NCBI RefSeq assembly: GCF_002198095.1 | Contig: NZ_NHMK01000024.1 | Coordinates: forward strand, 1 to 64,000 | DNA from: Deinococcus indicus | Lineage (GTDB): Bacteria > Deinococcota > Deinococci > Deinococcales > Deinococcaceae | Length of the DNA: 64,000 nt | Direction: 5' to 3' | Shown: positions 52,943 to 61,656 of the stretch, in pieces | Position numbering within the stretch: position 1 is the first letter of the stretch | Layout: each line of letters starts with the position of its first letter | Notes under the pieces: generated by a model | Told to the model about the DNA's origin: nothing | The model's input: the letters and a program-made list of their open reading frames with translations, nothing else | Database searches by the model: none | Program-made: the position numbers and the translations under genes

Positions 52943-53164
52943 ATGAGACTCGCCTCCCTGATTCTGGGCATCCTGGCCGCCATCGGCCTGGTGCTGGGCT
53001 TCCTTCCGCTGCTCGGCTGGCTGAACTGGCTGCTGGTGCTGCCGCCCGCCGTGCTGGGCCTGATCCTCGGTTCCCTCGCCCGCGACCGGGGCGCGATCAC
53101 CCTGAACGCCGTCGTCGCCCTGCTCGGCGCGCTGCGCCTGCTGCTGGGCGGCGGCCTGATCTGA
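52943..53164 (+). CDS. Small membrane protein (three hydrophobic segments)
   Basis: 73 residues: LASLILGILAAIGLVLGFLPLLG, then LNWLLVLPPAVLGLILGSLARDRG, then AVVALLGALRLLLGGGLI. Such proteins often appear annotated as 'DUF4190-like' or uncharacterised. TATGCA ends 5 bases before the ATG. Divergent from nth. No function can be read. Confidence 0.7.
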   Translation: MRLASLILGILAAIGLVLGFLPLLGWLNWLLVLPPAVLGLILGSLARDRGAITLNAVVALLGALRLLLGGGLI

Positions 53165-53180
53165 CCCACGCCCCGCGCAC

Positions 53181-53209
53181 TTGCGCACCCCGTACGGCTC
53201 TGCTACTCT
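53181..53209 (+). promoter_or_regulatory. Promoter of tRNA-Trp (TTGCGC - 17 bp - TACTCT)
   Basis: TTGCGC (53181-53186) and TACTCT (53204-53209) are 17 bases apart; the expected start is about 25 bases before the mature tRNA. Confidence 0.65.
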
Positions 53210-53240
53210 GCATGCGCCCGTGCCCCACGCACGACCGCAA

Positions 53241-53316
53241 GGGTCCTTAGCTCAGTTGGTAGAGCATCGGTCTCCAAAACCGAGGGTCGTAGGTTCAAGT
53301 CCTGCAGGGCCCGCCA
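53241..53316 (+). tRNA. tRNA-Trp (anticodon CCA)
   Basis: Acceptor GGGTCCT pairs with AGGGCCC (one G-U). The anticodon stem TCGGT/ACCGA holds the loop CTCCAAA with anticodon CCA. The T arm is GTAGG-TTCAAGT-CCTGC. CCA is encoded at 53314-53316. It is single, with its own promoter and terminator. Confidence 0.96.
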
Positions 53317-53321
53317 CACAA

Positions 53322-53350
53322 CACCCCCGCCACGCGCGGGGGGTTTTCTT
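53322..53350 (+). terminator. Intrinsic terminator of tRNA-Trp
   Basis: CCCCCGC / GCGGGGG stem followed by TTTTCTT, shortly after the CCA end. Confidence 0.9.
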
Positions 53351-53540
53351 GATGCCGCCCTGACAGGACTCTTTCAGGCGGCGGGCCGTCACGTCATGAA
53401 GGGCGGCTGTGAAAAGCTCCTCAGCCGCGCGGCGCAGGGCTCCCTAGACTGCCCTCGCTGCCGGACAGCCCACGCGCTCCGGCCTGCGCTCACGCGCCGC
53501 TTCTCCGTCCCCCGCCCGGTCCTGCCTCACAAGGAGTCCC

Positions 53541-54188
53541 ATGAAACGCACCCTGCCCCTGATCGCCGCCCTGACCCTCGCCACCACCCTCGCCAGCTGC
53601 GGGAAGATCGTCGGGAGCCTCGTGCCCCCGCAGACGGTCGAGAATCCGGCCGGACTGGACGGCAAGGTCCTGGCCCCCAGCTCCCCGCTGACCATCGAGT
53701 CCGTGCGCGGCGACGTGAGCTACAGCACCAACGGCAGCACCTTCGACGACGTGAAATTCCCCGACAACATCCCCTTCGGGATCCGCCCGCACGGCGTGGA
53801 ATTCCAGGCCGGGTTCAGCGAAGCCGTCGTGATGGGCCCTTGCACCGTCGCCGCGCCCGCCACGGTCGCCGTGACCCTCAAGTCCCTGAAGCTGGAAGTC
53901 AGGGACGCCGCCGGGAAGGCCAGCTTCTCCAGCCAGCCGAACGTGACCTTCACCCTGACCCGCAGCGCAGTGGCGGCAGGCAGCGCCACCTACGCCGTGT
54001 CGGACACCCAGGCGAGCCTGAAGGCCACCTCGGCCGAGAGTGACGCCTTCATCAAGACCCTGACGGAGGGCGGCGCGAACGAGGCCAGCCTGAACGCCAC
54101 CATCAGCGCCGACCAGAACAGCCTCGCGGGCTGCACCATGTCCTTCAAGCTGCGCGGCGTGAAGGTCATCCTGTCGAACTTCAGCTGA
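53541..54188 (+). CDS. Lipoprotein of unknown function
   Basis: 215 residues with a lipoprotein signal (KRTLPLIAALTLATTLASC, lipobox LASC). The mature part is beta-rich and has one Cys pair (residues in MGPCTV and AGCTMS) that could be a disulfide. AAGGAGTCCC precedes the ATG. It stands alone between tRNA-Trp and cutA. No domain is recognised. Confidence 0.82.
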   Translation: MKRTLPLIAALTLATTLASCGKIVGSLVPPQTVENPAGLDGKVLAPSSPLTIESVRGDVSYSTNGSTFDDVKFPDNIPFGIRPHGVEFQAGFSEAVVMGPCTVAAPATVAVTLKSLKLEVRDAAGKASFSSQPNVTFTLTRSAVAAGSATYAVSDTQASLKATSAESDAFIKTLTEGGANEASLNATISADQNSLAGCTMSFKLRGVKVILSNFS

Positions 54189-54196
54189 ACCCCGCC

Positions 54197-54225
54197 TGAG
54201 ACGGACTCCGACGGAACCCGTATGA
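54197..54225. repeat. TIR mini-element, copy 5 (29 bp, almost only the two ends)
   Basis: TGAGACGGACTCCG directly followed by ACGGAACCCGTATGA: a left end and a right end with nearly nothing between, as left by an internal deletion or a minimal unit. It lies 9 bases after a lipoprotein stop codon. Confidence 0.7.
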
Positions 54226-54416
54226 TCAATGGTGCGGATCCTGTTCAAGCGCCAGAGGGGATAGGCACGGAAAACGTCTTCTGTGACGCCGTTCCTGCTC
54301 ACCCCCTCCCAGCCTCCCCCCTCAAGGGGGAGGGGTCAACAGAGCGTGCTCATCGCTGGTCTGCCCTGAAGTGATGAGCCTGTCCGCACCATTGATGACT
54401 CGCTCTATCCGAAGAC

Positions 54417-54444
54417 AGCGCCGCCCCTGCATGTGGGCGGCGCT
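54417..54444 (-). terminator. Terminator-like hairpin after cutA
   Basis: AGCGCCGCCC (54417-54426) pairs with GGGCGGCGCT (54435-54444) around CTGCATGT, 93 bases beyond the cutA stop on the minus strand. No T run. Confidence 0.55.
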
Positions 54445-54537
54445 GCCGGTTTGTCCGTCCGGACGGGCGCCGGGCTGTCAGCGGCGCGCCCGGAGGGGCG
54501 GTTGTCTCCTAGCCACCCTGTTCGGGTGGAGTTCAGG

Positions 54538-54861
54538 TCAGCTTCTGGGTGGGGTGCTCAGGGCGTCGCGCAGCCAGCTCTGGAATTCCGGGAGGGCGCG
54601 GTCGTACTGCAACGCGATGATTTCCGGCACCTCGTAGGGGTGCAGGGCCTTGATGCGGGCTTCCAGGTCCGGGTACTTCTCGCCGCTGGTCTTGATCAGC
54701 AGCAGGCTCTCGGGGTCCTCGGCGACCTCGCCGTGCCAGCGGTACACGCTGTGCAGGCCCGGCACGACGTTCACGCAGCCGGCGAGGTGTTCGGCGACGA
54801 GGGTGCGGGCCAGGTCATGCGCCCGCTCGGGGGGAAGTGTGACCAGAACGACGAGTGACAT
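54538..54861 (-). CDS. cutA: CutA1 divalent-cation tolerance protein
   Basis: 107 residues from the ATG at 54861. LVVLVTLP, LAGCVNVVPGLHSVYRWHGEV and LHPYEVPEIIAL are hallmarks of the trimeric CutA1 ferredoxin-like fold. It is linked to copper/metal tolerance, but its precise role is not settled. TATGCT (54870-54875) ends 8 bases before the ATG (leaderless). Confidence 0.95.
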   Translation of the reverse strand: MSLVVLVTLPPERAHDLARTLVAEHLAGCVNVVPGLHSVYRWHGEVAEDPESLLLIKTSGEKYPDLEARIKALHPYEVPEIIALQYDRALPEFQSWLRDALSTPPRS

Positions 54862-55004
54862 ACCTGCGCAGCATACGCCGCTGCGCCCGGCCCGCACCAG
54901 CCGGCGCGGTGGGGGCAGCGGCGGGTGGGGGGGGCCGGAGCGTGAACGTTCCCGCAACTGCCCGCCTGGACCTTCATGAGAGGCGCGGTGTTACGCTGGC
55001 GGGT

Positions 55005-55454
55005 ATGCGGACCATTGTCCTGATCATCGCGCTGGTACTCCTGGCGATCTTCGCCGTGCTGAACACCAACGCCCTGATGTTCCCCCACACGCTGAGCCTG
55101 GGTTTCGTGACCTACCGGGGCGTGCCGATGGGCCTGATCCTGCTGATCGTGGCGACCCTGTTGACCCTGGTGTTCTACTTCTGGGCGGGCATCACGGGCC
55201 TGCGCGCCCAGGCGGACAGCGCCAAGCTGCTGCGTGACATGGAGGCGCTGCGCGTCAGTCTGGACCAGCAGGAAGGCAGCCGTTTCGCGCAGTTGCAGAC
55301 CCACCTCGACGAGCGGTTCCGGGTGCTGGAGGCGGCGCGTGGCGGGGCCGGTGCGGACGTGTCGGCCCTGACCGGGCGGGTGGACGCCCTGCAGAAGGAC
55401 GTGAACCTTCAGCTGGCGCAGATGGACGATTACCTGAAAAGCAAACTGGGTTGA
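55005..55454 (+). CDS. LapA-domain (DUF1049-like) membrane protein
   Basis: 149 residues. Two membrane helices (IVLIIALVLLAIFAVLNTNA and GLILLIVATLLTLVFYFWAG) frame a short loop with FPHTLSLGFVTYRGVP. The C-terminal 80 residues form a cytoplasmic coiled coil (LLRDMEALRVSLDQQEGSRFAQLQTHLDERFRVLEA). LapA-type proteins in other bacteria join the lipid-A/cell-envelope machinery; here only the layout is known. TACGCT ends 7 bases before the ATG. Confidence 0.85.
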   Translation: MRTIVLIIALVLLAIFAVLNTNALMFPHTLSLGFVTYRGVPMGLILLIVATLLTLVFYFWAGITGLRAQADSAKLLRDMEALRVSLDQQEGSRFAQLQTHLDERFRVLEAARGGAGADVSALTGRVDALQKDVNLQLAQMDDYLKSKLG

Positions 55455-55515
55455 GGCGGGCGGGCGCGTGCCGGGCAGCATTGGACCCGGTGCAGACTGC
55501 GGTGCGGGGGGCCAC

Positions 55516-55521
55516 TAGAAT
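55516..55521 (+). promoter_or_regulatory. -10 box (TAGAAT) of accD-accA
   Basis: TAGAAT lies 37 bases before the accD ATG; the leader carries CCGGGAGGAC as ribosome-binding site. It is one of the few genes here with a clear untranslated leader. Confidence 0.5.
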
Positions 55522-55558
55522 GCGCGGGTAAGGATGCATATCCGGGAGGACTCACCAC

Positions 55559-56413
55559 ATGGCGCTTGACCGATTTTTCCGCCGCCGCCGCCCACAGCAG
55601 CAGGGTGGCGCGGACATGCCCGATCTCTGGACCCAGTGCCCCAAGTGCAAGGAGGGGCTGTACAACCGCGACCTCGAAACGAACGCGTTCGTCTGCCACA
55701 AGTGCGGGCATCACCTGCGGCTGGACGCCGCCCAGCGCGTGACGGTGCTGCTCGACGAGGGCAGTTTCACGCAGCTGTCCGGTGCGGTGCAGCCCACCGA
55801 CGCCCTGGCCTTCCAGGACACCGAGAGTTACCCCGAGCGCCTGAAACGCGCTCAGAAGAAGACAGGCCGCCCGGACGCCATCCTGACCGGGACCGGCGCC
55901 ATCCTGGGCGTGCCGGTCACGCTGGCCGTCATGGACTTCGCCTTTTCCGGCGGCAGCATGGGCAGCGTGGTCGGTGAGGAGATCGCCCGCGCCGCCGAGC
56001 ACGCCGCCCGGCACGGCACGCCGCTGGTCATCGTGACCGCCAGCGGCGGGGCGCGCATGCAGGAAAGCGCGCTGTCGCTGATGCAGATGGCCAAGACCAC
56101 CGTCGCCCTGGAAACGCTGGCCGAGCAGGGCCTGCCGTACGTGAGCCTGCTGACCGACCCCACCACCGGCGGCGTGACCGCCAGTTTCGCGACCATCGCG
56201 GACGTGATCGTCGCCGAGCCCGGCGCGCTGATCGGTTTCGCGGGGCCGCGCGTGATCCAGCAGACCATCCGCCAGAGCCTCCCGGACGGGTTCCAGCGGG
56301 CCGAGTTCCTGCTGTCGCACGGCATGGTGGACGCCGTCGTGGACCGCCGCGAGCAGCGCGAGTACCTCGCGTCCCTGCTGGGCCTGCTGACCCGCCGCGA
56401 GGTGAGCGCGTGA
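55559..56413 (+). CDS. accD: Acetyl-CoA carboxylase carboxyltransferase subunit beta
   Basis: 284 residues. The N-terminal zinc ribbon has CPKCKEGL and CHKCGHHL. The carboxyltransferase domain has [23 protein letters not shown] and [13 protein letters not shown]. With AccA it moves the carboxyl from biotin carrier protein to acetyl-CoA, giving malonyl-CoA for fatty acids. Overlaps accA by 4 bases (GTGA), so the two subunits are made in equal amounts. Confidence 0.97.
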   Translation: MALDRFFRRRRPQQQGGADMPDLWTQCPKCKEGLYNRDLETNAFVCHKCGHHLRLDAAQRVTVLLDEGSFTQLSGAVQPTDALAFQDTESYPERLKRAQKKTGRPDAILTGTGAILGVPVTLAVMDFAFSGGSMGSVVGEEIARAAEHAARHGTPLVIVTASGGARMQESALSLMQMAKTTVALETLAEQGLPYVSLLTDPTTGGVTASFATIADVIVAEPGALIGFAGPRVIQQTIRQSLPDGFQRAEFLLSHGMVDAVVDRREQREYLASLLGLLTRREVSA

Positions 56414-57384
56414 CCGCCCCCATCGACACCCTGAAGGAACTCGAGGCCCGCGTGCGGGACCTGGAAGTCACCGCGCAGCGCACCGGGCAGAACCTCGACG
56501 CGGCCATCACGCCGCTGCGCGCCGAGGTGGACCGCCTGCGCGCCGCCCAGAACCCGGCGCAGCCGCCCGCCCCGAAAGGCGACCCGACCCGCTGGGAACG
56601 GGTGCAGCTGGCCCGCGCGCCCGGCCGCCCCACCGCGCTGGACTACGTGGAGCACCTGTGCACCGAGTTCACGGAACTGCACGGCGACCGCCGTTACGGC
56701 GACGACCCGGCCCTGATTGGCGGCCCGGCGCGCTGGCAGGGCGTGCCCGTCATGCTGCTGCTGCAACAGAAGGGCCGCGACACGAAAAGCAAGATCAAAC
56801 GCCGTTTCGGCAGCGCCAACCCGGAAGGGTACCGCAAGGCCGTGCGCCTGATGGACCTCGCGGACAAGTTCGGGTTGCCGGTCGTGGCGCTCGTGGACAC
56901 CCAGGGCGCCTACCCCGGCCTGGAAGCCGAGGAACGCGGCCAGGGCTGGGCCATTGCTGAGAGCATCCGCCGCATGCTGAACCTGCGCGTGCCGGTCGTG
57001 AACGTCGTGATCGGCGAGGGCGGCTCGGGCGGCGCGCTCGCCATCGGCGTGGGCAACCGCGTCCTGATCCAGGAGAACGCGTGGTACTCCGTGATCTCGC
57101 CAGAAGGCGCGGCCAGCATCATCTGGAAGGACGCCAGCAAGGCCCCCCTGGCCGCCGAGGCGCTGCGCCTGACCGCCCCGGACCTGCTGGAACTCGGAAT
57201 CGTCGAGGAAGTCATCCCGGAACCCGAGGGCGGCGCGCACCTGAACCCGCAGCAGGCCGCCCAGGCCGTCGGGGAGGCCGTGACCCGGCACCTGCGCGAC
57301 CTGATGGCGCAGTCACCCACCGACCTGAAAACGGGCCGCGCCGCCCGCTTCCGCCGCCTGGGTGCTTACACCGAAACGACCTGA
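56410..57384 (+). CDS. accA: Acetyl-CoA carboxylase carboxyltransferase subunit alpha
   Basis: 324 residues, GTG start at 56410 overlapping the accD stop. N-terminal coiled coil ([19 protein letters not shown]), then the crotonase-like fold with [57 protein letters not shown] and [17 protein letters not shown]. Standard length. The gene ends near a strong hairpin shared with the convergent ttcA. Confidence 0.97.
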   Translation: MTAPIDTLKELEARVRDLEVTAQRTGQNLDAAITPLRAEVDRLRAAQNPAQPPAPKGDPTRWERVQLARAPGRPTALDYVEHLCTEFTELHGDRRYGDDPALIGGPARWQGVPVMLLLQQKGRDTKSKIKRRFGSANPEGYRKAVRLMDLADKFGLPVVALVDTQGAYPGLEAEERGQGWAIAESIRRMLNLRVPVVNVVIGEGGSGGALAIGVGNRVLIQENAWYSVISPEGAASIIWKDASKAPLAAEALRLTAPDLLELGIVEEVIPEPEGGAHLNPQQAAQAVGEAVTRHLRDLMAQSPTDLKTGRAARFRRLGAYTETT

Positions 57385-57417
57385 CGCCCAACGACCTGAC
57401 GCCCATTCCGCAGGGCG

Positions 57418-57449
57418 CGGGGCCGCGCGCTGAAGGGTGCGCGGCCCCG
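57418..57449. terminator. Bidirectional terminator between accA and ttcA
   Basis: CGGGGCCGCGC (57418-57428) pairs with GCGCGGCCCCG (57439-57449) around a 10-base loop. Confidence 0.75.
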
Positions 57450-57487
57450 TGGTCGTCTCCGTCAGCGGGGCCGTTCAGCCGTCCGTA

Positions 57488-58387
57488 TCAGCCCAGCATG
57501 TCGAGTTCCTGCACGCCGCTCAGGAATTCGCGCTGTGGGTAGTCGTCGGGGTCGAAGCCCCGGTCGCCTTCGGCGGGCGTGACGCTCAGGGACGCGAAGT
57601 CGAACAGGGCGGGGTCCATCAGGTGACTGGGCGACACGCGGGTCAGGGCGCGGGCGATGTTCGTCAGGCGGCCCGGATGTTCGCGTTCCCAGCCGGCCAG
57701 CATCTCGCCGACCACCTTGCGTTGCAGGTTCTCCTGGCTGCCGCACAGGTTGCAGGGAATGATCGGGAAGGCGCGGGCGTGCGCGTAGCGGATGATGTCC
57801 GCCTCGGGCACGTACGCCAGGGGGCGGATCACGACGTTCGTGCCGTCGTCGCTCTGGAGTTTGGGCGGCATGGCCTTCAGGCGCGCCCCGAAGAACAGGT
57901 TCATGAACAGCGTCTCCAGGATGTCGTCGCGGTGGTGGCCGAGCGCGATCTTTGTCGCGCCGAGTTCGCGGGCGTGGCGGTACAGCGCGCCCCGGCGCAG
58001 GCGGCTGCACAGCGCGCAGGTGGTCTTGCCGGGCCGCGTCTTCTCCCTGACCACGCTGTACGTGTCCTGCCGGATCAGGCTGTGCGGCACGCCCAGTCCG
58101 GTCAGGTAGCGGGGCAGCACGTCGGTCGGGAAGCCCGGCTGGCCCTGGTCGAGGTTCACGGCGATCAGCTCGAACGGAATGGGGGCCTTGCGTTGCAGGT
58201 GCAGCAGCACGTCCAGCAGCGTGTAACTGTCCTTGCCGCCGGACAGGCAGACCATGACGCGGTCGCCGCTCTCGATCATGCGGTAGTCGCCGACGGCCTG
58301 CCCGGCCGCCCGGACGATGGGGGCCAGCAGGCGGGCGGGATCGGTGGTGGGTGCGGGTGGGGTGGGGGAGTGGGTCATGGCGCGCAC
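57488..58387 (-). CDS. ttcA: tRNA 2-thiocytidine biosynthesis protein (PP-loop ATPase)
   Basis: 299 residues. PP-loop [13 protein letters not shown], then [12 protein letters not shown] with the first Cxx[15 protein letters not shown], and PCNLCGSQ with the second CxxC that completes the iron-sulfur site. It thiolates C32 of certain tRNAs. A GTG (58387) is 5 bases after TAGGAT (58393-58398) and an ATG lies at 58378; either may be the start. Divergent from the PBP gene. Confidence 0.93.
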   Translation of the reverse strand: MRAMTHSPTPPAPTTDPARLLAPIVRAAGQAVGDYRMIESGDRVMVCLSGGKDSYTLLDVLLHLQRKAPIPFELIAVNLDQGQPGFPTDVLPRYLTGLGVPHSLIRQDTYSVVREKTRPGKTTCALCSRLRRGALYRHARELGATKIALGHHRDDILETLFMNLFFGARLKAMPPKLQSDDGTNVVIRPLAYVPEADIIRYAHARAFPIIPCNLCGSQENLQRKVVGEMLAGWEREHPGRLTNIARALTRVSPSHLMDPALFDFASLSVTPAEGDRGFDPDDYPQREFLSGVQELDMLG

Positions 58388-58630
58388 CCACGATCCTACC
58401 CGCTCGGCGGCGGGGCGTACGAAGGGCGGATCAGGGGTGGGCCGGCCCGCGGCTGGCGTGCGTGCGGGGCGGCGGTTCCGGCCTTCCTGACGCGCCGCTC
58501 ATGCTTTGGGGGGATGCCGCGCGGCGGCCGGCGGCGGCATACTGCCCCGCATGACGCCTGCCCCTCCCGCCCCGGCTGACCGTGACGCCGTTCCGGCGCG
58601 GCCCCCCGCCCGCCCGGTACAGTGAGCCGG

Positions 58631-61009
58631 ATGAGGTTCTCTGGTGTTCTGGGCGGCGCGCTGCTGGTCGTCGCGGCGGGAGTGGGCGGCGCGTGGTACG
58701 CCTGGGGTCGGGACCTGCCCAGCGTCTCGGACCTGGACGTGCTGGAGTACAGCGGCCAGACCCGCGTGTACGACCGGGCCGGCAGTCTGGTGGGTACGCT
58801 GTCGCCCAGCCTCAGCAGCGGCGGCAGCGTGAACCGCGACCTGCTGAAAGCCTCGCAGATCAGCCCGTGGCTCCAGAAGGCCGTCGTGACCAGCGAGGAC
58901 CGCCGTTTCTACACGCACAGCGGCGTGGACGTGATCGGCATCGCGCGTGGGCTGGTCAAGGGCGTGCTGGAAAACGACCTGGAGGGCGGCAGCTCCATCA
59001 CGCAGCAGGTCGTGAAGAACACCCTGCTGGCCGACCTGGAAGGCGCCCGCACCGCCGAACGCAAGTTCAAGGAGGCGGTTCTGGCCTTCCAGCTGGAACG
59101 CAACTTCAACAAGGACCAGATCCTGAACGCGTACCTGAACGTCATCTACTGGGGTGACGGCGGCAGCCGCGACATCATCGGGGCGGGCAGCGCCGCGAAC
59201 GCGTACTTCCGCAAGAACGCCGCCGACCTGAACCTCGCCGAGAGCGTGTACCTCGCCACGATCATTCCCGCCCCGAACCGGCGCTACAAGGAATTCCGGG
59301 CATTCCGGCCGCTGATGAAGGACCTGCTCTCGCGCATGGTCGAGGACGGCCAGATCACGCAGGCCGAGGCGAACGCCGCCTGGAAGACCCCCATCTACCC
59401 CGCCGGGTGGCGCATCGGCTGGAACGACGACGGCACGCTGCGTTCGGCCGTGCTGGAACGCCCCTCCCGGCTGGGCGAGAACATGAACCTGCTGGGCGGC
59501 GCGCGCCTCTACCCCAACCAGTTCTACCTTCAGGCGGTCGAGAAGGAACTGCTGCCCCTGATCGGCCGCAAGGCCCTGTACGGCGGCGGGAAGATCTACA
59601 CCGGCATGAGCGCCGCCGCGCAGGCGGCCGCCGAGGCAGCCAGTCGCGGCGCGGACCTGCCGGAAGGCGCCACGCTGGGCGCCGCCCTGGTCCGCCCGGA
59701 CAGCGGCGAGGTGCTGGCCCTGGTCGGGCAGAAACTCACGGACGGTCGCCCCGGCGACTGGAACAACGCCACGCAGGCCCGCCGGCAGGTGGGCAGTTCC
59801 ATCAAGCCGCTGCTGTACGCCCTGGCCCTGGAAAAAGGCTGGAAGCAGAGCGACACCGTCCTCGACGCACCCATCAGCGGCCCGTACCAGCCCATGAACT
59901 ACGACCGCCGCTGGACCGGCCGGTACGTGACCCTGCGCTACTCGCTGGACCACAGCCTGAACCTGCCCACCGTCAGGATCGGGCAGGAACTCGGCATTCC
60001 CACCTTCGAGGCGAAACTGCGCGACCTGGGCCTCACCCCGCCCCCCGACGGCGGCCTGTCCCTGACCATCGGCACGCTGGAAGCCAGCCCCCTGCAGATG
60101 GCCGCCGCGTACGCCACCTTCGCGAACGGCGGCCTGTACTACGCGCCCACCCTGGTCCGCAAGGTCGAGGACCCGCGCGGCAAGGTCATCTACACCCGCC
60201 CGGCCCCCACCCCGAAACGCGTGTGGGACGCCCAGACCGCCTGGCTGGGCCTGGACATGCTGCGCGGCGTCGTGAACGACCTGACCCCCGCCCAGGGCGG
60301 CCTGGCGACCCGCGCGCAGATTCCCGGCTGGCCGGTCGGCGGCAAGACCGGCACCACCAACGACATCAAGGACCTGTGGTTCGCCGGCGTGACCCCCACC
60401 GTCGCCGGCGCCGTCTGGGTCGGGAAGCAGGAGGGCGGTCCGCTGCCCTCCTGGGCGCTCAGCGGTCAGATTCCCACCCCCATCTGGCAGCGGGCGGTCG
60501 CCGGCGCGCTGGCCGGGCAGACCCCCGGCACCTTCACGGAACCGTCCGGTATCACGTACCGCGTGGTGCGGCAGGTGAACATGGCCTTCCGCGACAGCGA
60601 CGCCGACAGCGCACCCGTCGCCCGTGACGGCAACGGAGCGCGCACCGGCGGCTTCTTCCCGCGCCGCAACGCCCCCGCCCAGCCGGCCGCGCCCGAACCG
60701 GACCCCACCCCCGCCCCCGCCGAGATCGCGGTTCCGGACCCCGAACCCACCCCCGAACCGACCCCCACAGACGTCATTCCCGCCACGCCGCCCGAACCGG
60801 ACCCCGCCCCCACGCCCGAACCCGTCACGCCCGCCCCCACCCCGGACGTCCCGGTGCAGGACCCGCCCGATCCGCTGCCCACCGAACCCGATCCCGGCTT
60901 CATCCCTGAACCGGACCCTGCCGATCCGGGCGCGATTCCCAGCGATCCGGGCATCCCGGACGGCCAGGACACCACCGATCCCGTCAACGAGATCCTCCCG
61001 CTGGACTGA
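58631..61009 (+). CDS. Class A penicillin-binding protein (bifunctional PBP1-type)
   Basis: 792 residues. Membrane anchor at 5-24. Glycosyltransferase (GT51) domain with [13 protein letters not shown] (catalytic Glu about 89) and [13 protein letters not shown]. Transpeptidase domain with SSIK (S389, K392), SLN (442-444) and KTG (572-574). The last 140 residues are a Pro/Asp/Glu-rich tail with PEPDPTP-type runs, probably extended in the envelope. It polymerises and cross-links peptidoglycan. TACAGT (58618-58623) ends 7 bases before the ATG; the GTG at 58622 overlaps that box and is therefore not the start. Confidence 0.95.
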   Translation: MRFSGVLGGALLVVAAGVGGAWYAWGRDLPSVSDLDVLEYSGQTRVYDRAGSLVGTLSPSLSSGGSVNRDLLKASQISPWLQKAVVTSEDRRFYTHSGVDVIGIARGLVKGVLENDLEGGSSITQQVVKNTLLADLEGARTAERKFKEAVLAFQLERNFNKDQILNAYLNVIYWGDGGSRDIIGAGSAANAYFRKNAADLNLAESVYLATIIPAPNRRYKEFRAFRPLMKDLLSRMVEDGQITQAEANAAWKTPIYPAGWRIGWNDDGTLRSAVLERPSRLGENMNLLGGARLYPNQFYLQAVEKELLPLIGRKALYGGGKIYTGMSAAAQAAAEAASRGADLPEGATLGAALVRPDSGEVLALVGQKLTDGRPGDWNNATQARRQVGSSIKPLLYALALEKGWKQSDTVLDAPISGPYQPMNYDRRWTGRYVTLRYSLDHSLNLPTVRIGQELGIPTFEAKLRDLGLTPPPDGGLSLTIGTLEASPLQMAAAYATFANGGLYYAPTLVRKVEDPRGKVIYTRPAPTPKRVWDAQTAWLGLDMLRGVVNDLTPAQGGLATRAQIPGWPVGGKTGTTNDIKDLWFAGVTPTVAGAVWVGKQEGGPLPSWALSGQIPTPIWQRAVAGALAGQTPGTFTEPSGITYRVVRQVNMAFRDSDADSAPVARDGNGARTGGFFPRRNAPAQPAAPEPDPTPAPAEIAVPDPEPTPEPTPTDVIPATPPEPDPAPTPEPVTPAPTPDVPVQDPPDPLPTEPDPGFIPEPDPADPGAIPSDPGIPDGQDTTDPVNEILPLD

Positions 61010-61067
61010 CCGCGAGGTTCAGGCGTGCCGGGGGATTCCCTCGCAGAGTGGCGCCGTGGAGTAGGGA

Positions 61068-61198
61068 TGACACGGACCGCCGTTTGTTGCGCCGACAATC
61101 CGGAACCCGTGTCGCTCCCTCTCTGCGGGGCAGCTCTCCGAGTCGCATCCGCTCGGACCCGGCGGGCTTTGCAGCCCATTCAATCGGAGTCCGGATGA
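61068..61198. repeat. TIR mini-element, copy 6 (131 bp)
   Basis: Read on the minus strand: TCATCCGGACTCCG, ATTGAATGGGCTGCAAAGCC, GGGTCCGAGCGGATGCGA, ACACGGGTTCCGGATTGTCG and right end near CGGCGGTCCGTGTCA. The middle modules match copies 2 and 4. Confidence 0.85.
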
Positions 61199-61383
61199 GA
61201 GCGGAGGCCGGGCCTTCCCCCGGATGCCCCCTCCCCCCCGTGAACGGCGCCGGTTTCGGCGGTCGGGCGCGTCCTGTCGCGGAGTCGCCCCCGGACATTG
61301 CGAATGAACGGCAGATGAGGCTCATGCCGTGCTGGACGACCCTGACGGGTCCATGACCTGTCGCCTGAGCTTCAGATGAAGGT

Positions 61384-61431
61384 GGCCTTCATGTTGCTGA
61401 CAGGCCCTCTTACACGGGCCACATGAAGGCC
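61384..61431. promoter_or_regulatory. Nested palindrome upstream of the secreted repeat protein
   Basis: GGCCTTCATGT (61384-61394) and ACATGAAGGCC (61421-61431) are perfect 11-base inverted arms; inside them GGCCC and GGGCC pair again. It could be a two-step RNA hairpin or a dimeric regulator's operator, 230 bases before the start codon. Confidence 0.5.
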
Positions 61432-61656
61432 CTCGGCCCCCTGTGGGCCGCGCTGCCGTCACTCCGGAAACGACCGGCGCGGCGCCTTTAACCATTTCGG
61501 CCCGCAACCGAGAGGTAAGAACCACCGGCCTACCCTTCATGAGACGTCCAGCAAGACGCCTCGTGTCGCAGCCGCCTTCCCCCGGTGGCTGCCGTCGTCC
61601 TCTCCCGCCGGGCTGACCCACAGTCCACGCCCACCCGCAGAACCGGAGGAACCACC

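Larger units (their letters stand above)
54189..54537. other. Gap between lipoprotein and cutA genes
   Basis: 349 bases. Contains mini-element copy 5 (54197-54225), a C/G-rich hairpin (54302-54336: CCTCCCCCCTCAAGGGGGAGG) that resembles the head of the modular repeat, and a terminator hairpin at 54417-54444. No coding sequence is supported. Confidence 0.7.
61010..61656. other. Gap before the secreted repeat protein
   Basis: 647 bases. It holds mini-element copy 6 (61068-61198), a nested palindrome (61384-61431) and a long probable leader for the gene at 61657, with CCGGAGGAACC just before the start. No coding sequence is supported. Confidence 0.7.
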
